64,000 nt of DNA from Lysobacter sp. K5869. Lineage in GTDB: Bacteria; Pseudomonadota; Gammaproteobacteria; Xanthomonadales; Xanthomonadaceae. The stretch covers positions 4,379,001-4,443,000 of the forward strand of contig NZ_CP072597.1 of the NCBI RefSeq assembly GCF_018847975.1. The letters are read 5' to 3'. Under the pieces are notes generated by a model that was not told the DNA's origin, searched no databases, and was given only the letters and a program-made list of their open reading frames with translations. The translations under genes were made by a program, and so were the position numbers. Positions within the stretch are counted from its first letter, which is position 1, and the number at the start of each line of letters is the position of its first letter. Shown here one piece after another: positions 8,235 to 18,165 of this stretch.

Positions 8235-10388
8235 ATGCAACAAGTCCTGCAAAACCTGCGCGACGGCAGCACCGAAGTCGCCGACGTCCCCGCCCCCGCG
8301 CTGCGCCGCGGGCATCTGCTGATCCGCAGCCACGTCACCCTGGTGTCCGCCGGCACCGAGCGCATGCTGGTGGAGTTCGGCAAGGCCAACATGCTGCAGA
8401 AGGCGCGCCAACAGCCGGACAAGGTGCGCATGGTGCTGGAGAAGGTCCGCACCGACGGCCTCGCCACCACCCTCGACGCGGTGCGCAGCAAGCTCGATCA
8501 ACCGCTCGCGCTGGGCTACTGCAACGTCGGCACCGTCATCGGCGTCGGCCCCGGCGTCACCGGCTTCGAGATCGGCGACCGCGTCGCCAGCAACGGCAAG
8601 CACGCCGAAGTGGTCGCGGTGCCGGTCAATCTGTGCGCCAAGATTCCCGACGAAGTCGGCGACGAAGACGCCGCGTTCACCGTGCTCGCCGCCATCGGCC
8701 TGCAAGGGATCCGCCTGGTCCAGCCCACGCTCGGCGAAACCGTCGTGGTCACCGGCCTGGGCTTGATCGGCCTGATCACCGTGCAGTTGCTGCGCGCGCA
8801 CGGCTGCCGCGTGCTCGGCATCGACTTCGATCCGGCCAAGCTGGCGCTGGCGCGCAGCTACGGCGCGGAAACCGTCGATCTGTCCAAGGGCGAGGACCCG
8901 GTCGCCGCCGCGCACGGCTTCTCGCGCGGACGCGGCGTCGACGCGGTCATCATCACCGCCTCGAGCAAGAGCAACGAACCGGTCTCGCAGGCCGCGCACA
9001 TGTGCCGCAAGCGCGGCCGCATCGTCCTGGTCGGCGTCACCGGCCTGGAACTGTCGCGCGCGGATTTCTACGAGAAGGAACTGTCGTTCCAGGTTTCGTG
9101 CTCGTACGGCCCGGGCCGCTACGACCCGTCCTACGAGGAACGCGGCAACGATTACCCGGTCGGCTTCGTGCGCTGGACCGAGCAGCGCAACTTCGAGGCG
9201 GTGCTGGACATGATGGCCGCCGGCGCGGTGCAGGTGCAGCCGCTGGTCTCGCACCGCTACCCCATCGCCCAGGCCGAAGCCGCCTACGGCGTGCTCGGCG
9301 GCGGCGAGCCCTCGCTCGGCATCGTGCTCGACTACGGGCGCGGCGAGGAAATGGCCGATCATCTGATCCGCCGCCACATCCCGCTGCCGGTCGCGGCCGC
9401 GGTGCGCGAGAACAGCGAGGCGACCGACCGCAACGCGGTGGCCTTCATCGGCGCCGGCAACTACGCCGGCCGCGTGCTGATCCCGGCCTTCGCCAAGGCC
9501 GGCGCGCGCCTGCACACCGTGGTGACCAACAACGGCGTCGGCAGCGTCCATTTCGGCAAGAAATACGGCTTCACCCACGCCAGCACCGACACCAGCGCGG
9601 TGTTGCGCGATCCAGCGGTGGGTTCGGTGGTGATCGCCACCCAGCACGCCAGCCACGCCGAGCTGACCTTCAAGGCGCTGCGCCGCGGCAAGCACGTGTT
9701 CGTGGAAAAGCCGCTGTGCCTGACGATGGAAGAGCTGCAGACCATCGAGAAGGCGCACGGCGAACAATCCGTGTACGGCCCGCCGCCGGTGCTGATGGTC
9801 GGCTTCAACCGCCGCTTCGCGCCGCAGGTGCAGAAGATCCATCAACTGCTGGCCGGCGTGCGCGAGCCCAAGAGCTTCGTCATGACCGTCAACGCCGGCG
9901 CGATTCCGGCCGATCATTGGACCCAGGACCCGCAAGCCGGCGGCGGCCGCCTGATCGGCGAGGCCTGCCACTTCGTCGATCTGCTGCGCTTCCTCGCCGG
10001 CGCGCCGATCGTCGGCCATCAGCTCACCGCGGTCGGCAACGTGCCGGGCGTCGGCATCCGCAGCGACCGGGTCAGTTTCAATCTGAGCTTCGCCGACGGC
10101 TCGTTCGGCACCGTGCATTACCTCGCCAACGGCCACAAGAGCTTCCCCAAGGAGCGCCTGGAAGTGTTCGCCGCCGGCCGCGTGCTGGCGCTGGACAACT
10201 TCCGCAAGCTGCGCGGCTACGGCTGGCCGGGTTTCAACAAGATGAACTTGTGGAGCCAGGACAAGGGCCAGGCCGCGTGCGCGCAAGCCTTCATGCGCGC
10301 CGCGCGCGGCGAGGCCGCGGCGCCGATTCCGGCCGAGGAAATCTTCGAGGTCGCGCGCGTCACCATCGAACTGGACGCGTCGGTATGA
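8235..10388 (+). CDS. Two-domain oxidoreductase: zinc-type dehydrogenase fused to Gfo/Idh/MocA dehydrogenase
   Basis: This 717-residue protein has two NAD(P)-binding modules. Residues about 1-370 resemble medium-chain alcohol dehydrogenases, with the Rossmann loop VTGLGLIGLITVQLL. Residues about 395-717 form a Gfo/Idh/MocA unit with VAFIGAGNYAGRVLIPAF and the family motif FVEKPLCLTM. Fusions of this type are found next to heparinase II/III-type genes in polysaccharide clusters, as here, where that gene starts 28 bases after the stop. The pair probably acts on a uronic acid or amino sugar, but the reaction is unknown. The ATG at 8235 is preferred because it begins the dehydrogenase fold. Confidence 0.85.
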   Translation: MQQVLQNLRDGSTEVADVPAPALRRGHLLIRSHVTLVSAGTERMLVEFGKANMLQKARQQPDKVRMVLEKVRTDGLATTLDAVRSKLDQPLALGYCNVGTVIGVGPGVTGFEIGDRVASNGKHAEVVAVPVNLCAKIPDEVGDEDAAFTVLAAIGLQGIRLVQPTLGETVVVTGLGLIGLITVQLLRAHGCRVLGIDFDPAKLALARSYGAETVDLSKGEDPVAAAHGFSRGRGVDAVIITASSKSNEPVSQAAHMCRKRGRIVLVGVTGLELSRADFYEKELSFQVSCSYGPGRYDPSYEERGNDYPVGFVRWTEQRNFEAVLDMMAAGAVQVQPLVSHRYPIAQAEAAYGVLGGGEPSLGIVLDYGRGEEMADHLIRRHIPLPVAAAVRENSEATDRNAVAFIGAGNYAGRVLIPAFAKAGARLHTVVTNNGVGSVHFGKKYGFTHASTDTSAVLRDPAVGSVVIATQHASHAELTFKALRRGKHVFVEKPLCLTMEELQTIEKAHGEQSVYGPPPVLMVGFNRRFAPQVQKIHQLLAGVREPKSFVMTVNAGAIPADHWTQDPQAGGGRLIGEACHFVDLLRFLAGAPIVGHQLTAVGNVPGVGIRSDRVSFNLSFADGSFGTVHYLANGHKSFPKERLEVFAAGRVLALDNFRKLRGYGWPGFNKMNLWSQDKGQAACAQAFMRAARGEAAAPIPAEEIFEVARVTIELDASV

Positions 10389-10416
10389 CGATGTCCCGCC
10401 GCCCGGAGCCGGTTGC

Positions 10417-12066
10417 ATGAGTCTGGCCACGCGCCTGCCGCGGCTGTGGCATACCGTGCGCCATCTGCGCCCGGTGCAGATCTACGGCCGCGCCTGGCAT
10501 CGCCTGCACCGGCCGCGGGTGGCGCACGCGCCGGCGCCGCAAATGGCTGCGTTCGAGCGCGGCTGGATCGCCTGCGAGCGCGCCGCTTCGATGCTGGGGC
10601 CGACGCGCTTCCGTTTCCTCAACGACGAGCACGAAGTCGGCGCCAACGATTGGAACAGCGTGCGGCTGCCGAAGCTGTGGCTGTACAACCTGCACTACTT
10701 CGACGATCTCAACGCGCAGGGCGCGGCCTCGCGCGAGCATTGGCACCGCGACTTGATCGCGCGCTGGATCGCCGACAATCCGCCGCCGGCCGGCAACGGT
10801 TGGGAGCCGTATTGCCTGTCGCTGCGCATCGTCAACTGGATCAAATGGCGCTGCGGCGGCCAGTTGTTCGGCGACGCCGCGCGCGCGCGGACCGCGCTCG
10901 ACAGCCTCGCCACCCAGGTGCGGTTCCTGCGCGGCCGGCTGGAACGGCATCTGCTCGGCAACCATCTGTGGGCCAACTACAAGGCGCTGCTGTTCGCCGG
11001 CGCGTTCTTCGAGGGCTCCGAAGCGGTGCGTTGGCGCGAGTTGGGCCTGTTCGGCCTGCGCACCGAGATCGACGAGCAGATCCTCGCCGACGGCGGCCAT
11101 TTCGAACGCAGCCCGATGTACCACGCGATCCTGCTCGAAGACTTGCTGGATCTGGCGCAGCTGGCCCTGGTCTATCCCGGCGCGTTCCCCGAACGCGACG
11201 TGCAGAACTGGCGCGACAAGGCGCGTTCGATGCTGGCGTGGCTGGCGGTGATGACCCATCCCGACGGCGAGATCGCCTTCTTCAACGACGCCGCGCACGG
11301 CATCGCGCCGACCCTCGCGCAGTTGCAGGACTATGCCCGCGCGCTCGGCATCGAGCCGCCGCCGGCCTCGCGCGAGCCACTGCAGTTGCTGCCGCAATCG
11401 GGTTACGCGCGGCTGCAGAACGGCGACGCGGTGCTGATTTGCGACGTCGGCGAAATCGGCCCGGACTACCTGCCCGGCCACGCCCACGCCGACACCCTGA
11501 GCTTCGAGCTGTCGCTGCGCGGCCGGCGCGTGCTGGTCAACGCCGGCATCTCGCGTTACGACATCGATCCCGAGCGGCTGTGGCAGCGCGGCACCGCCGC
11601 GCACAACACGGTCGAGATCGACGGCGAGGACTCCTCCGAGGTGTGGAGCAGCTTCCGCGTGGCCCGGCGCGCGCGCCCGCGCGCGGTCGCGCAGGGTCGC
11701 GAAGGCGAATCGCTGTGGCTCAGCGCCGCGCACAACGGTTATCGCCGGCTCAAGGGCCGGCCGCTGCACCGCCGGCGCTGGGTGCTGACGCCGCGCGGGC
11801 TGCGCATCGAGGACCGGATCGAAGGCCGCTTCGGCGAAGCGGTGGCGCGGCTGCGCGTGCATCCGGACTTCGGCGCCGAAGGCCACGAGGTTCGCAGCGA
11901 CGACGGCCAAGTGAGCCTGCGCTGGCGCAGCGAAGCCGCCGGCGACGCGCTGGTGCCCAGCCGCTTTCATCCCGGCTTCGGCCTGAGCCGTGCTTGCACC
12001 GTGATCGAAACCGCGCTCGACCCGCGCGTGGGCACCGCCACGCTGGTGCTGGACTGGGGACATTGA
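10417..12066 (+). CDS. Heparinase II/III family protein
   Basis: It has 549 residues with the family layout: an alpha/alpha toroid (about 1-330) followed by a beta-sandwich. Recognisable stretches are WEPYCLSLRIVNWIKW, HLLGNHLWANYKALLF, GGHFERSPMYHAILLEDLLD and GHAHADTLSFELSLRG. These enzymes cleave uronic-acid polysaccharides by beta-elimination. In this cluster the natural substrate would be the ManNAcA-containing glycan. No signal peptide is evident, which is common for members in biosynthetic loci. Five bases separate it from the next start. The family call is firm; the substrate is inferred. Confidence 0.88.
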   Translation: MSLATRLPRLWHTVRHLRPVQIYGRAWHRLHRPRVAHAPAPQMAAFERGWIACERAASMLGPTRFRFLNDEHEVGANDWNSVRLPKLWLYNLHYFDDLNAQGAASREHWHRDLIARWIADNPPPAGNGWEPYCLSLRIVNWIKWRCGGQLFGDAARARTALDSLATQVRFLRGRLERHLLGNHLWANYKALLFAGAFFEGSEAVRWRELGLFGLRTEIDEQILADGGHFERSPMYHAILLEDLLDLAQLALVYPGAFPERDVQNWRDKARSMLAWLAVMTHPDGEIAFFNDAAHGIAPTLAQLQDYARALGIEPPPASREPLQLLPQSGYARLQNGDAVLICDVGEIGPDYLPGHAHADTLSFELSLRGRRVLVNAGISRYDIDPERLWQRGTAAHNTVEIDGEDSSEVWSSFRVARRARPRAVAQGREGESLWLSAAHNGYRRLKGRPLHRRRWVLTPRGLRIEDRIEGRFGEAVARLRVHPDFGAEGHEVRSDDGQVSLRWRSEAAGDALVPSRFHPGFGLSRACTVIETALDPRVGTATLVLDWGH

Positions 12067-12070
12067 GGCC

Positions 12071-13327
12071 ATGCGCATTCTGTTTCTGACCGACAATTTC
12101 CCGCCCGAAGGCAACGCGCCCGCCACCCGCACCTACGAGCACGCGGTGCGCTGGGTGCGCGCCGGCCACGAGGTCACGGTGATCACCTGCGCGCCGAACT
12201 TCCCGGAAGGCAAGTTGTTCCCCGGCTATCGCAACGCGTGGCGCAGCGTGGAAACCCTGGACGGCATCCGCGTGGTGCGGGTCAAGACCTACATCACCGC
12301 GAACGAAGGCTTTCTCAAGCGCACCCTCGATTACTTGAGCTTCATGGCCGCGGGCACCTTCGCCGGGCTGTTCGAGCGCCGCCACGACGTGGTGGTGGCG
12401 ACCTCGCCGCAGTTCTTCTGCGCGCTCGGCGGTTGGGCGCTGGCGCGGCTGAAGCGGCGGCCGTTCGTGTTCGAGCTGCGCGACTTGTGGCCCGCTTCGA
12501 TCACCGCGGTCGGCGCGATGAAGCGCAGCGCGGCGATCCGGGTGTTGGAAAAGCTCGAAATGTTCCTGTACCGCAGCGCCGACGCGATCGTGCCGGTGAC
12601 CCAGTCGTTCCGCGAGGAGCTCATCCATCGCGGCGTGGACGCCGACAAGATCCATGTCGTGCTCAACGGCGTGGACTTGCAGCGGTACCGGCCGGCGGCA
12701 CGCGACGAGGCGATGGCCAAGCAGTACGACTTGGACGGCCGTTTCGTGGTCGGCTATCTCGGCACCCACGGCATGGCGCATGGCCTGGAAAAGGTGATCG
12801 AGGCGGCCGAACTGTTGCGCGAGGACCCGCGCATCGTGTTCTTCTTCGCCGGCAGCGGCGCCGAACGCGCGCGGGTCGAGCAGATGGCGGCCGAGCGCGC
12901 GCTGCCGAACGTGCGCATGATTCCGCGCCAGCCTAAGGAGATGATGCCCAAGCTGTGGAGCCTGTGCGATCTCTCGCTGATCCCGCTGCGCGACACCTCG
13001 GTGTTCGCCTCGGTGATTCCGTCCAAGCTGTTCGAAGGCATGGGCATGGGCATTCCGGCGCTGATGTCGCTGCCGCGCGGCGAAGCGGTGCGCATCGTCG
13101 AAAGCACCGGCTGCGGTGTGTGCGTTGCGCCGGAGAACGCGCAGGCGATGGCGGCGGAAATCGCCGCGCTCGCCGGCGATCCCGAACGCATGCGCCGCTT
13201 GCGCGAGGCCAGCCTCGCCGCCGCGCCGGCGTACTCGCGCGACCGGCAGGCGCGGCTGATGACCGACGCCTTGGCGCGCTTGGTCGACGACGACGGCGCG
13301 CACGGCTTGCTGCGTTCTTCGGAGTGA
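12071..13327 (+). CDS. Glycosyltransferase family 4 (WcaI/FnlC-like)
   Basis: This 418-residue GT-B enzyme begins with MRILFLTDNFPPEGNAPATRT, the usual opening of WcaI-like GT4 members. It also carries FELRDLWPASI in the N-domain and GSGAERARVE plus PSKLFEGMGMGIPAL in the nucleotide-sugar-binding C-domain, where the Glu of the E-x7-E motif sits. It would add a sugar to the lipid-linked intermediate on the cytoplasmic side. It is placed directly after the heparinase-type gene and before the YdcF-type gene, with gaps of four and seven bases, so it is surely in the same operon. Confidence 0.88.
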   Translation: MRILFLTDNFPPEGNAPATRTYEHAVRWVRAGHEVTVITCAPNFPEGKLFPGYRNAWRSVETLDGIRVVRVKTYITANEGFLKRTLDYLSFMAAGTFAGLFERRHDVVVATSPQFFCALGGWALARLKRRPFVFELRDLWPASITAVGAMKRSAAIRVLEKLEMFLYRSADAIVPVTQSFREELIHRGVDADKIHVVLNGVDLQRYRPAARDEAMAKQYDLDGRFVVGYLGTHGMAHGLEKVIEAAELLREDPRIVFFFAGSGAERARVEQMAAERALPNVRMIPRQPKEMMPKLWSLCDLSLIPLRDTSVFASVIPSKLFEGMGMGIPALMSLPRGEAVRIVESTGCGVCVAPENAQAMAAEIAALAGDPERMRRLREASLAAAPAYSRDRQARLMTDALARLVDDDGAHGLLRSSE

Positions 13328-13334
13328 CGCGCCC

Positions 13335-14090
13335 ATGTCCGCCGCCCTCGCCGCTTCCTGGCTGACCCAACCGCTCAACGCCAGCGCCGTCGCGCTGGGC
13401 TTGGCCGCGCTGATCTGGCTGCTGCACTGGCGCCGCTGCGCGTTCGCGCTCGGCGCGCTGGCGCTGGCGTGGTCGCTGCTGTGGTCGATGCCGGCCGCCG
13501 CAGATGCGCTGCGCGATTCGCTGCAACGCGGCTATCTCGGCCAAAGCGCCGAAGGCCTGCCGCAGGCCGACGTGATCGTCGTGCTCGGCGGCGGCATCGG
13601 CCGCGTGAGCGGATTCGACGGCGGCGACGCGAACGCGCCGGAGCTGGCGGGCAACCGCGTCGCCGCGGCCGCGCGCGCGTGGCATGCGGGACGCGCGCCC
13701 ATGATCCTGCTCAGCGGCGGGCCCAGCGCGAGCACGCGCGGGGTCAGCGAGGCGAAGATCATGGCCGAAAGCTTGCTCAAGCTCGGCGTGCCGCGCGAGG
13801 CGCTGGTGCTGGAAGACCTCAGCGGCGACACCCGCGGCAATGCCGACCGCTGCGCGCGCATCGCGCTCGATCATGGTTGGAAGCGCGCGATCCTGGTGAC
13901 CTCGGCGCTGCACATGCCGCGCGCCTTGCAATGGTTCGAGCGCGCCGGACTGCCGGCGCTGCCGCTCGCGCCGGACGTGCCGGCGGCCTCCCCGGCGGGC
14001 GAGCCGTGGTCGCCTTCGCAGCGCGCGTTGGACGACAGCGCGCAGGCGTTGCGCGAGTACGCGGGGTTGTTGGCTGCGACGTTCGGCTGA
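13335..14090 (+). CDS. YdcF/ElyC family (DUF218) membrane-anchored protein
   Basis: This 251-residue protein has two hydrophobic N-terminal segments (about 15-50) and then a DUF218 domain: DVIVVLGGGIGR, MILLSGGPSAS, EDLSGDTRGNADR and ILVTSALHMPRA. ElyC and SanA, members of the family, affect envelope integrity and lipid-carrier economy in E. coli. YdcF-type genes often end polysaccharide clusters. The biochemical reaction is not established. It is the last gene of the + strand cluster; the following gene is convergent and the gap is filled with repeats. Confidence 0.82.
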   Translation: MSAALAASWLTQPLNASAVALGLAALIWLLHWRRCAFALGALALAWSLLWSMPAAADALRDSLQRGYLGQSAEGLPQADVIVVLGGGIGRVSGFDGGDANAPELAGNRVAAAARAWHAGRAPMILLSGGPSASTRGVSEAKIMAESLLKLGVPREALVLEDLSGDTRGNADRCARIALDHGWKRAILVTSALHMPRALQWFERAGLPALPLAPDVPAASPAGEPWSPSQRALDDSAQALREYAGLLAATFG

Positions 14091-14140
14091 AACCTCCGCC
14101 TGCTCAACACCCGCCATCGCCGGCGCGGAAGCAACAACAA

Positions 14141-14374
14141 AATGGGTTCCGGCTTTCGCCGGAATGACGGCGGGAAAGAGGATCGGCTACTCGTCGCCGC
14201 GGACCTCCCACCCCGTCATTCCGGCGAAAGCCGGAACCCATTTCGACGTTGCCTTCAACTAAAGCGCCAATGATGCAGGGAAAGAAGATCGGCTACTCAT
14301 CGCCGACAACCTCCCACCCCGTCATTCCGGCGAAAGCCGGAACCCATTTTGACTTTGCCTTCAACCAAAGCGCC
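14141..14374. repeat. GTCATTCCGGCG-type repeats: one inverted copy and a 106-bp-period direct duplication
   Basis: The gap 14091-14404 between convergent genes holds no gene. Three copies of a repeat with core GTCATTCCGGCGAAAGCCGG occur, at about 14141-14170 (inverted), 14215-14247 and 14321-14353. The last two lie in a longer direct duplication (14172-14268 and 14278-14374, about 90% identical, period 106). The inverted first copy can pair with either later copy into a hairpin of about 30 bp, which may end transcription of both the + strand cluster and glmS. Confidence 0.85.
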
Positions 14375-14404
14375 GCGAGCCATCGGCCCGCGGCGCCCAG
14401 CCGC

Positions 14405-16237
14405 TTACTCGACCGTCACCGCCTTGGCCAAATTGCGCGGCTTATCCACATCCGTCCCGCGCGCCAACGCCGCGTGGTACGCCAGCAACTGCACCGGAAT
14501 CGCATGCACCACCGGCGACAGCACGCCGACATGGCGCGGGGTGCGGATCACGTGGACCTGATCGGATTCGCCGAAGTGGCTGTCCAGGTCGGCGAACACG
14601 AACATCTCGCCGCCGCGCGCGCGCACTTCCTGGATGTTCGACTTCACCTTCTCCAGCAGCTTGTCGTTCGGCGCGATCACCACCACCGGCATCGCCGCAT
14701 CCACCAGCGCCAGCGGGCCGTGCTTGAGCTCGCCCGCCGGGTACGCCTCGGCGTGGATGTAGGAGATTTCCTTGAGCTTGAGCGCGCCTTCCAGCGCGAT
14801 CGGGTAATGCACGCCGCGGCCCAGGAACAGCGCGTGGTGCTTGGGCGCGAAACGCTCGGCCCAGCCGGCCACTTGCGGCTCCAGGTTCAGCGCGTGCTGC
14901 ACGCTGCCCGGCAGGTGGCGCAGCGCGTCGAGGTATTCGGCTTCCTGTTCGTCGCTGAGCGCGCCGCGCAGCTTGGCCAGGGTCGCGGTCAGGGTGAACA
15001 GCGCCACCAACTGGGTGGTGAACGCCTTGGTCGAGGCCACGCCGATCTCGGCGCCGGCGCGGGTGTAGTACACCAGCTGGCTCGCGCGCGGGATCGCGCT
15101 CTCGGGCACGTTGCAGATCGACAAGGTCTTCTGGTGGCCCAGCGACTTGGCGTACTTCAGCGCTTCCATCGTGTCCAGGGTTTCGCCGGACTGCGAAATC
15201 GTCACGATCAGCTGCTTCGGATTCGCCACCGCCGCGCGGTAGCGGTATTCGCTGGCGATCTCGACCTGGCACGGCAGGCCGGCGATGGCTTCGATCCAGT
15301 AGCGCGCGGTCAAACCGGCGTAATAGCTGGTGCCGCAGGCCAGGATCTGCACGCCTTCGACCTCGGCGAACACCTCTTCGGCCTTGGCGCCGAACAGCGA
15401 CGCGCTGAAGCCGTTGTTGTCCATCACCGCCTCGATGGTGTCGGCGATGGCGCGCGGCTGCTCGTGGATTTCCTTCTGCATGAAGTGGCGGTACGGGCCC
15501 AGTTCCAGCGAGGCCAGCGACACGTCCGACAGATGCACCTCGCGCTCGATCTCGACGCCCTGCGCGTCGAACACCCGCACCGCGGCGCGGGTGATTTCGG
15601 CGGTGTCGCCTTCTTCCAGGAAGATCACCCGGCGCGTGGCCTGCACGATCGCCGACACGTCGCTGGCGACGAAGTTCTCGCCCTCGCCCAGGCCGACCAG
15701 CAGCGGGCAGCCCATGCGCGCGGCGATCAAGCGGCCGGGCTCCTTCAGGCTGACCACGGCGATCGCGTAAGCGCCGACCAGTTCGCGCACCGCCGATTGC
15801 ACCGCCACCCGCAGGTCGTGGCCTTGCTTGAGGTACGAATGGATCAGGTGCGCGATCACTTCGGTGTCGGTCTGCGACTCGAAGCTGTAGCCGGCCGCGC
15901 GCAACCGCTCGCGCTGCTCGTCGTGGTTCTCGATGATGCCGTTATGCACCACCGCCAGTTCGCCGAAGCTGATGTGCGGGTGGGCATTGGCCTCGGTCAC
16001 GCCGCCGTGCGTCGCCCAGCGCGTGTGGCCGATGCCGATCTGCGCGCTGAAGGCTTCCGCCTGCGCCGCCGCCTCCATCTCCGCCACGCGCCCGGTGCGG
16101 CGCACCCGGCGCAACGTCGAGCCGTCGAACACGGCGATGCCCGCCGAGTCGTAACCGCGGTATTCCAGACGCTTCAAGCCGTCGATCAGGACCGGCACCA
16201 CATCGCGATCGGCGATCGCTCCTACGATTCCGCACAT
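14405..16237 (-). CDS. glmS: Glutamine-fructose-6-phosphate aminotransferase (isomerising)
   Basis: GlmS makes glucosamine-6-phosphate from fructose-6-phosphate and glutamine, the entry to UDP-GlcNAc and thus to cell wall and the polysaccharide cluster next door. Its 610 residues match E. coli GlmS. The mature N-terminus MCGIVGA carries the catalytic Cys2; the glutaminase domain has [10 protein letters not shown] and RWATHGG. Two SIS domains follow ([24 protein letters not shown]), and the end is [13 protein letters not shown]. The start at 16237 is fixed by the required Cys2 and by CGGAG upstream; longer in-frame starts would bury the cysteine. Confidence 0.97.
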   Translation of the reverse strand: MCGIVGAIADRDVVPVLIDGLKRLEYRGYDSAGIAVFDGSTLRRVRRTGRVAEMEAAAQAEAFSAQIGIGHTRWATHGGVTEANAHPHISFGELAVVHNGIIENHDEQRERLRAAGYSFESQTDTEVIAHLIHSYLKQGHDLRVAVQSAVRELVGAYAIAVVSLKEPGRLIAARMGCPLLVGLGEGENFVASDVSAIVQATRRVIFLEEGDTAEITRAAVRVFDAQGVEIEREVHLSDVSLASLELGPYRHFMQKEIHEQPRAIADTIEAVMDNNGFSASLFGAKAEEVFAEVEGVQILACGTSYYAGLTARYWIEAIAGLPCQVEIASEYRYRAAVANPKQLIVTISQSGETLDTMEALKYAKSLGHQKTLSICNVPESAIPRASQLVYYTRAGAEIGVASTKAFTTQLVALFTLTATLAKLRGALSDEQEAEYLDALRHLPGSVQHALNLEPQVAGWAERFAPKHHALFLGRGVHYPIALEGALKLKEISYIHAEAYPAGELKHGPLALVDAAMPVVVIAPNDKLLEKVKSNIQEVRARGGEMFVFADLDSHFGESDQVHVIRTPRHVGVLSPVVHAIPVQLLAYHAALARGTDVDKPRNLAKAVTVE

Positions 16238-16290
16238 GCTGAAAAACTCCGGGGGAAGAGTGTCCGCCAGTCTATCCGGGCGCGCACGCG

Positions 16291-16316
16291 GCCGTCGCGA
16301 CTTGCGTCGCGACGGC
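16291..16316. repeat. Perfect inverted repeat between recJ and glmS
   Basis: Eleven-base arms GCCGTCGCGAC surround a TTGC loop. No T-run follows on either strand, so it is not a classical intrinsic terminator. It lies in the 172-bp gap between the recJ stop and the glmS start and could form a hairpin in a recJ-glmS read-through transcript. Confidence 0.6.
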
Positions 16317-16409
16317 GCTACGCGCGTCAAGAATCGTTAGCCCACGGTTCAAAAATCCCCGCATTCACGCGCCGGGCGTGACCGGGCGGTTACAGGCGGC
16401 TAACTTGCG

Positions 16410-18128
16410 TTACAGCGCTTCGCGATGCACGACGATCAGCTGCACGGCTTCGCCGCCGCGATAATCGTCCGGCTCCAGGCGATAGGCGATGCGCACCCAC
16501 GGCGGCGGCTTGTTGCCGTCCCAGCCGCCGAACTCGATGGCGTTGAGGCGCAGGCCGGCGCAGCCCAGTTCCAGCTTGAGGTGGCGCTCGCCGATCACCC
16601 GCCACGACAGCACCTCGAACTCGCCGTCGAACTGCGGCTCGGCGAAGCCCTGCCCCCACGGCCCGCCGTCGCGCAGCGATTCGGCGTGGCGGCGGTCGAA
16701 CTCGGCCGGCGCCAGCGCGCCGTCGCTGAGCACGTCGGCCTGCAGCAGTTCCGGGGTCAGCGCGGCGCGCGCGACCGCGTCGAACGCGTCGCGGAACGGC
16801 TCGAACGCGTCGCGGTGCAGCGACAGGCCGGCGGCCATGGCGTGGCCGCCGAAGCGTTCGATCAACTCGGGATGGCGCGCGGCGACGTCGGCCAGCGCGT
16901 CGCGGATATGGAAACCGGGAATCGAGCGGGCCGATCCGCGCAACTGATCGCTGCCGGGCTCGGCCGGCGCGAACGCGATCACCGGGCGGTGCAGCCGCTC
17001 TTTCATTTTCGACGCGACCAAGCCGACCACGCCGGGATGCCAGTCGGGGTCGAACAGGCACGGCGCCAGCGGCGCGGCGGCCGGATCGAAGGCCACGCGC
17101 GCGAACGCGCGCTCGGCTTCGTCGGTCATCTGCTGCTGCACCGCGCGGCGTTCGGCGTTGATCTCGTTGAGCGTGGCGGCGATCTCGCGCGCCTGCCGCG
17201 AGTCTTCGGTGAGCAGGCACTCGATGCCCAGCGCCATGTCTTCCAGGCGCCCGGCGGCGTTGAGCCGCGGCGCGAGCGCGTAGCCGATGTCGGCGGCGGT
17301 GAGGCGGCGATGATCGCGCTGCGAAACTTCGATCAGCGCGCGCAAACCGGCGCCGCTCTGTCCCGCCCGCAAACGGCGCAGGCCGGCGGCGACCAGGGCG
17401 CGATTGTTGGCGTCGAGCGGAACCAAGTCGGCGACGGTGCCGACGGCGACGAGATCGAGCAACTGGCTCAAATCCGGGCCGTTTCCGGCGCCGAACGCGC
17501 CGGCCTCGCGCAAGCGCCGGCGCAGCGCCAGCAGCACGTAGAACATCACGCCGACGCCGGCGAGCATCTTGCTCGGGAAGGCGTCGCCCGGTTGATTCGG
17601 ATCGACGATGGCGTCGGCTGGCGGCAACGCGTCGCCGGGCAGATGGTGATCGGTCACCAGCACTTGCCAGCCGCGCTCGCGCGCCGCCGCGATGCCGGCG
17701 TGGCAGGCGATGCCGTGATCGACCGTGACCAGCAGATCGGGTTGCAGCAGCGCCAGTTCTTCGACCAGCGCCGGCGACAACCCGTAGCCGTGCACGATGC
17801 GGTTGGGCACCGCATGCGACACCCGCTTCGCGCCGAGCATGCGCAGGCCGCGCACGCCGACCGCGCAAGCGGTGGCGCCGTCGCAGTCGAAATCGCCGAC
17901 CACCAGGATGTGGCGATCCGCGGCGATGGCGTCGGCCAACAATTCGGTGGCCTTGTCCAGGCCGAGCATGCCGTCGAGCGGCAACAGTTGCGCGAGCTTG
18001 GGTTGCGCCTGCTCCAGGCAGGTCGCGCCGCGCGCGGCGTAGATGCGCTGCAGCAGCGGCGGGATCGACTCGGGCCATTGCCCTTCGAACGCCGGCTCGC
18101 GCCGGCGCAGGCGCGCGGCCGGCTTCAA
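16410..18128 (-). CDS. recJ: Single-stranded-DNA-specific exonuclease RecJ
   Basis: RecJ degrades single-stranded DNA 5' to 3' in recombination and mismatch repair. The 572 residues carry the DHH-family metal motifs: VVGDFDCDGATA, VTVDHGIACH and VTDHHLPGD, then the DHHA1 region with LNAAGRLEDM and the GGHAMAAGLSL motif of phosphoesterases. The C-terminal OB-like domain is present. The only start available at the expected N-terminus is TTG at 18128; the family length supports it. The next gene upstream starts at 19107 and ends 37 bases before recJ, suggesting co-transcription. Confidence 0.93.
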   Translation of the reverse strand: MKPAARLRRREPAFEGQWPESIPPLLQRIYAARGATCLEQAQPKLAQLLPLDGMLGLDKATELLADAIAADRHILVVGDFDCDGATACAVGVRGLRMLGAKRVSHAVPNRIVHGYGLSPALVEELALLQPDLLVTVDHGIACHAGIAAARERGWQVLVTDHHLPGDALPPADAIVDPNQPGDAFPSKMLAGVGVMFYVLLALRRRLREAGAFGAGNGPDLSQLLDLVAVGTVADLVPLDANNRALVAAGLRRLRAGQSGAGLRALIEVSQRDHRRLTAADIGYALAPRLNAAGRLEDMALGIECLLTEDSRQAREIAATLNEINAERRAVQQQMTDEAERAFARVAFDPAAAPLAPCLFDPDWHPGVVGLVASKMKERLHRPVIAFAPAEPGSDQLRGSARSIPGFHIRDALADVAARHPELIERFGGHAMAAGLSLHRDAFEPFRDAFDAVARAALTPELLQADVLSDGALAPAEFDRRHAESLRDGGPWGQGFAEPQFDGEFEVLSWRVIGERHLKLELGCAGLRLNAIEFGGWDGNKPPPWVRIAYRLEPDDYRGGEAVQLIVVHREAL

Positions 18129-18165
18129 GGCCGCGGCTCCGCGAACGCGAGGGGCGCGGTGGCGT

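Noticed and set aside
8016..10430. Long minus-strand open frame opposite the two-domain oxidoreductase gene
   Set aside because: Its product is Arg/Ala/Gln/His-rich without recognisable domains, as expected for the antisense of a G+C-rich gene; the + strand frame has clear motifs.
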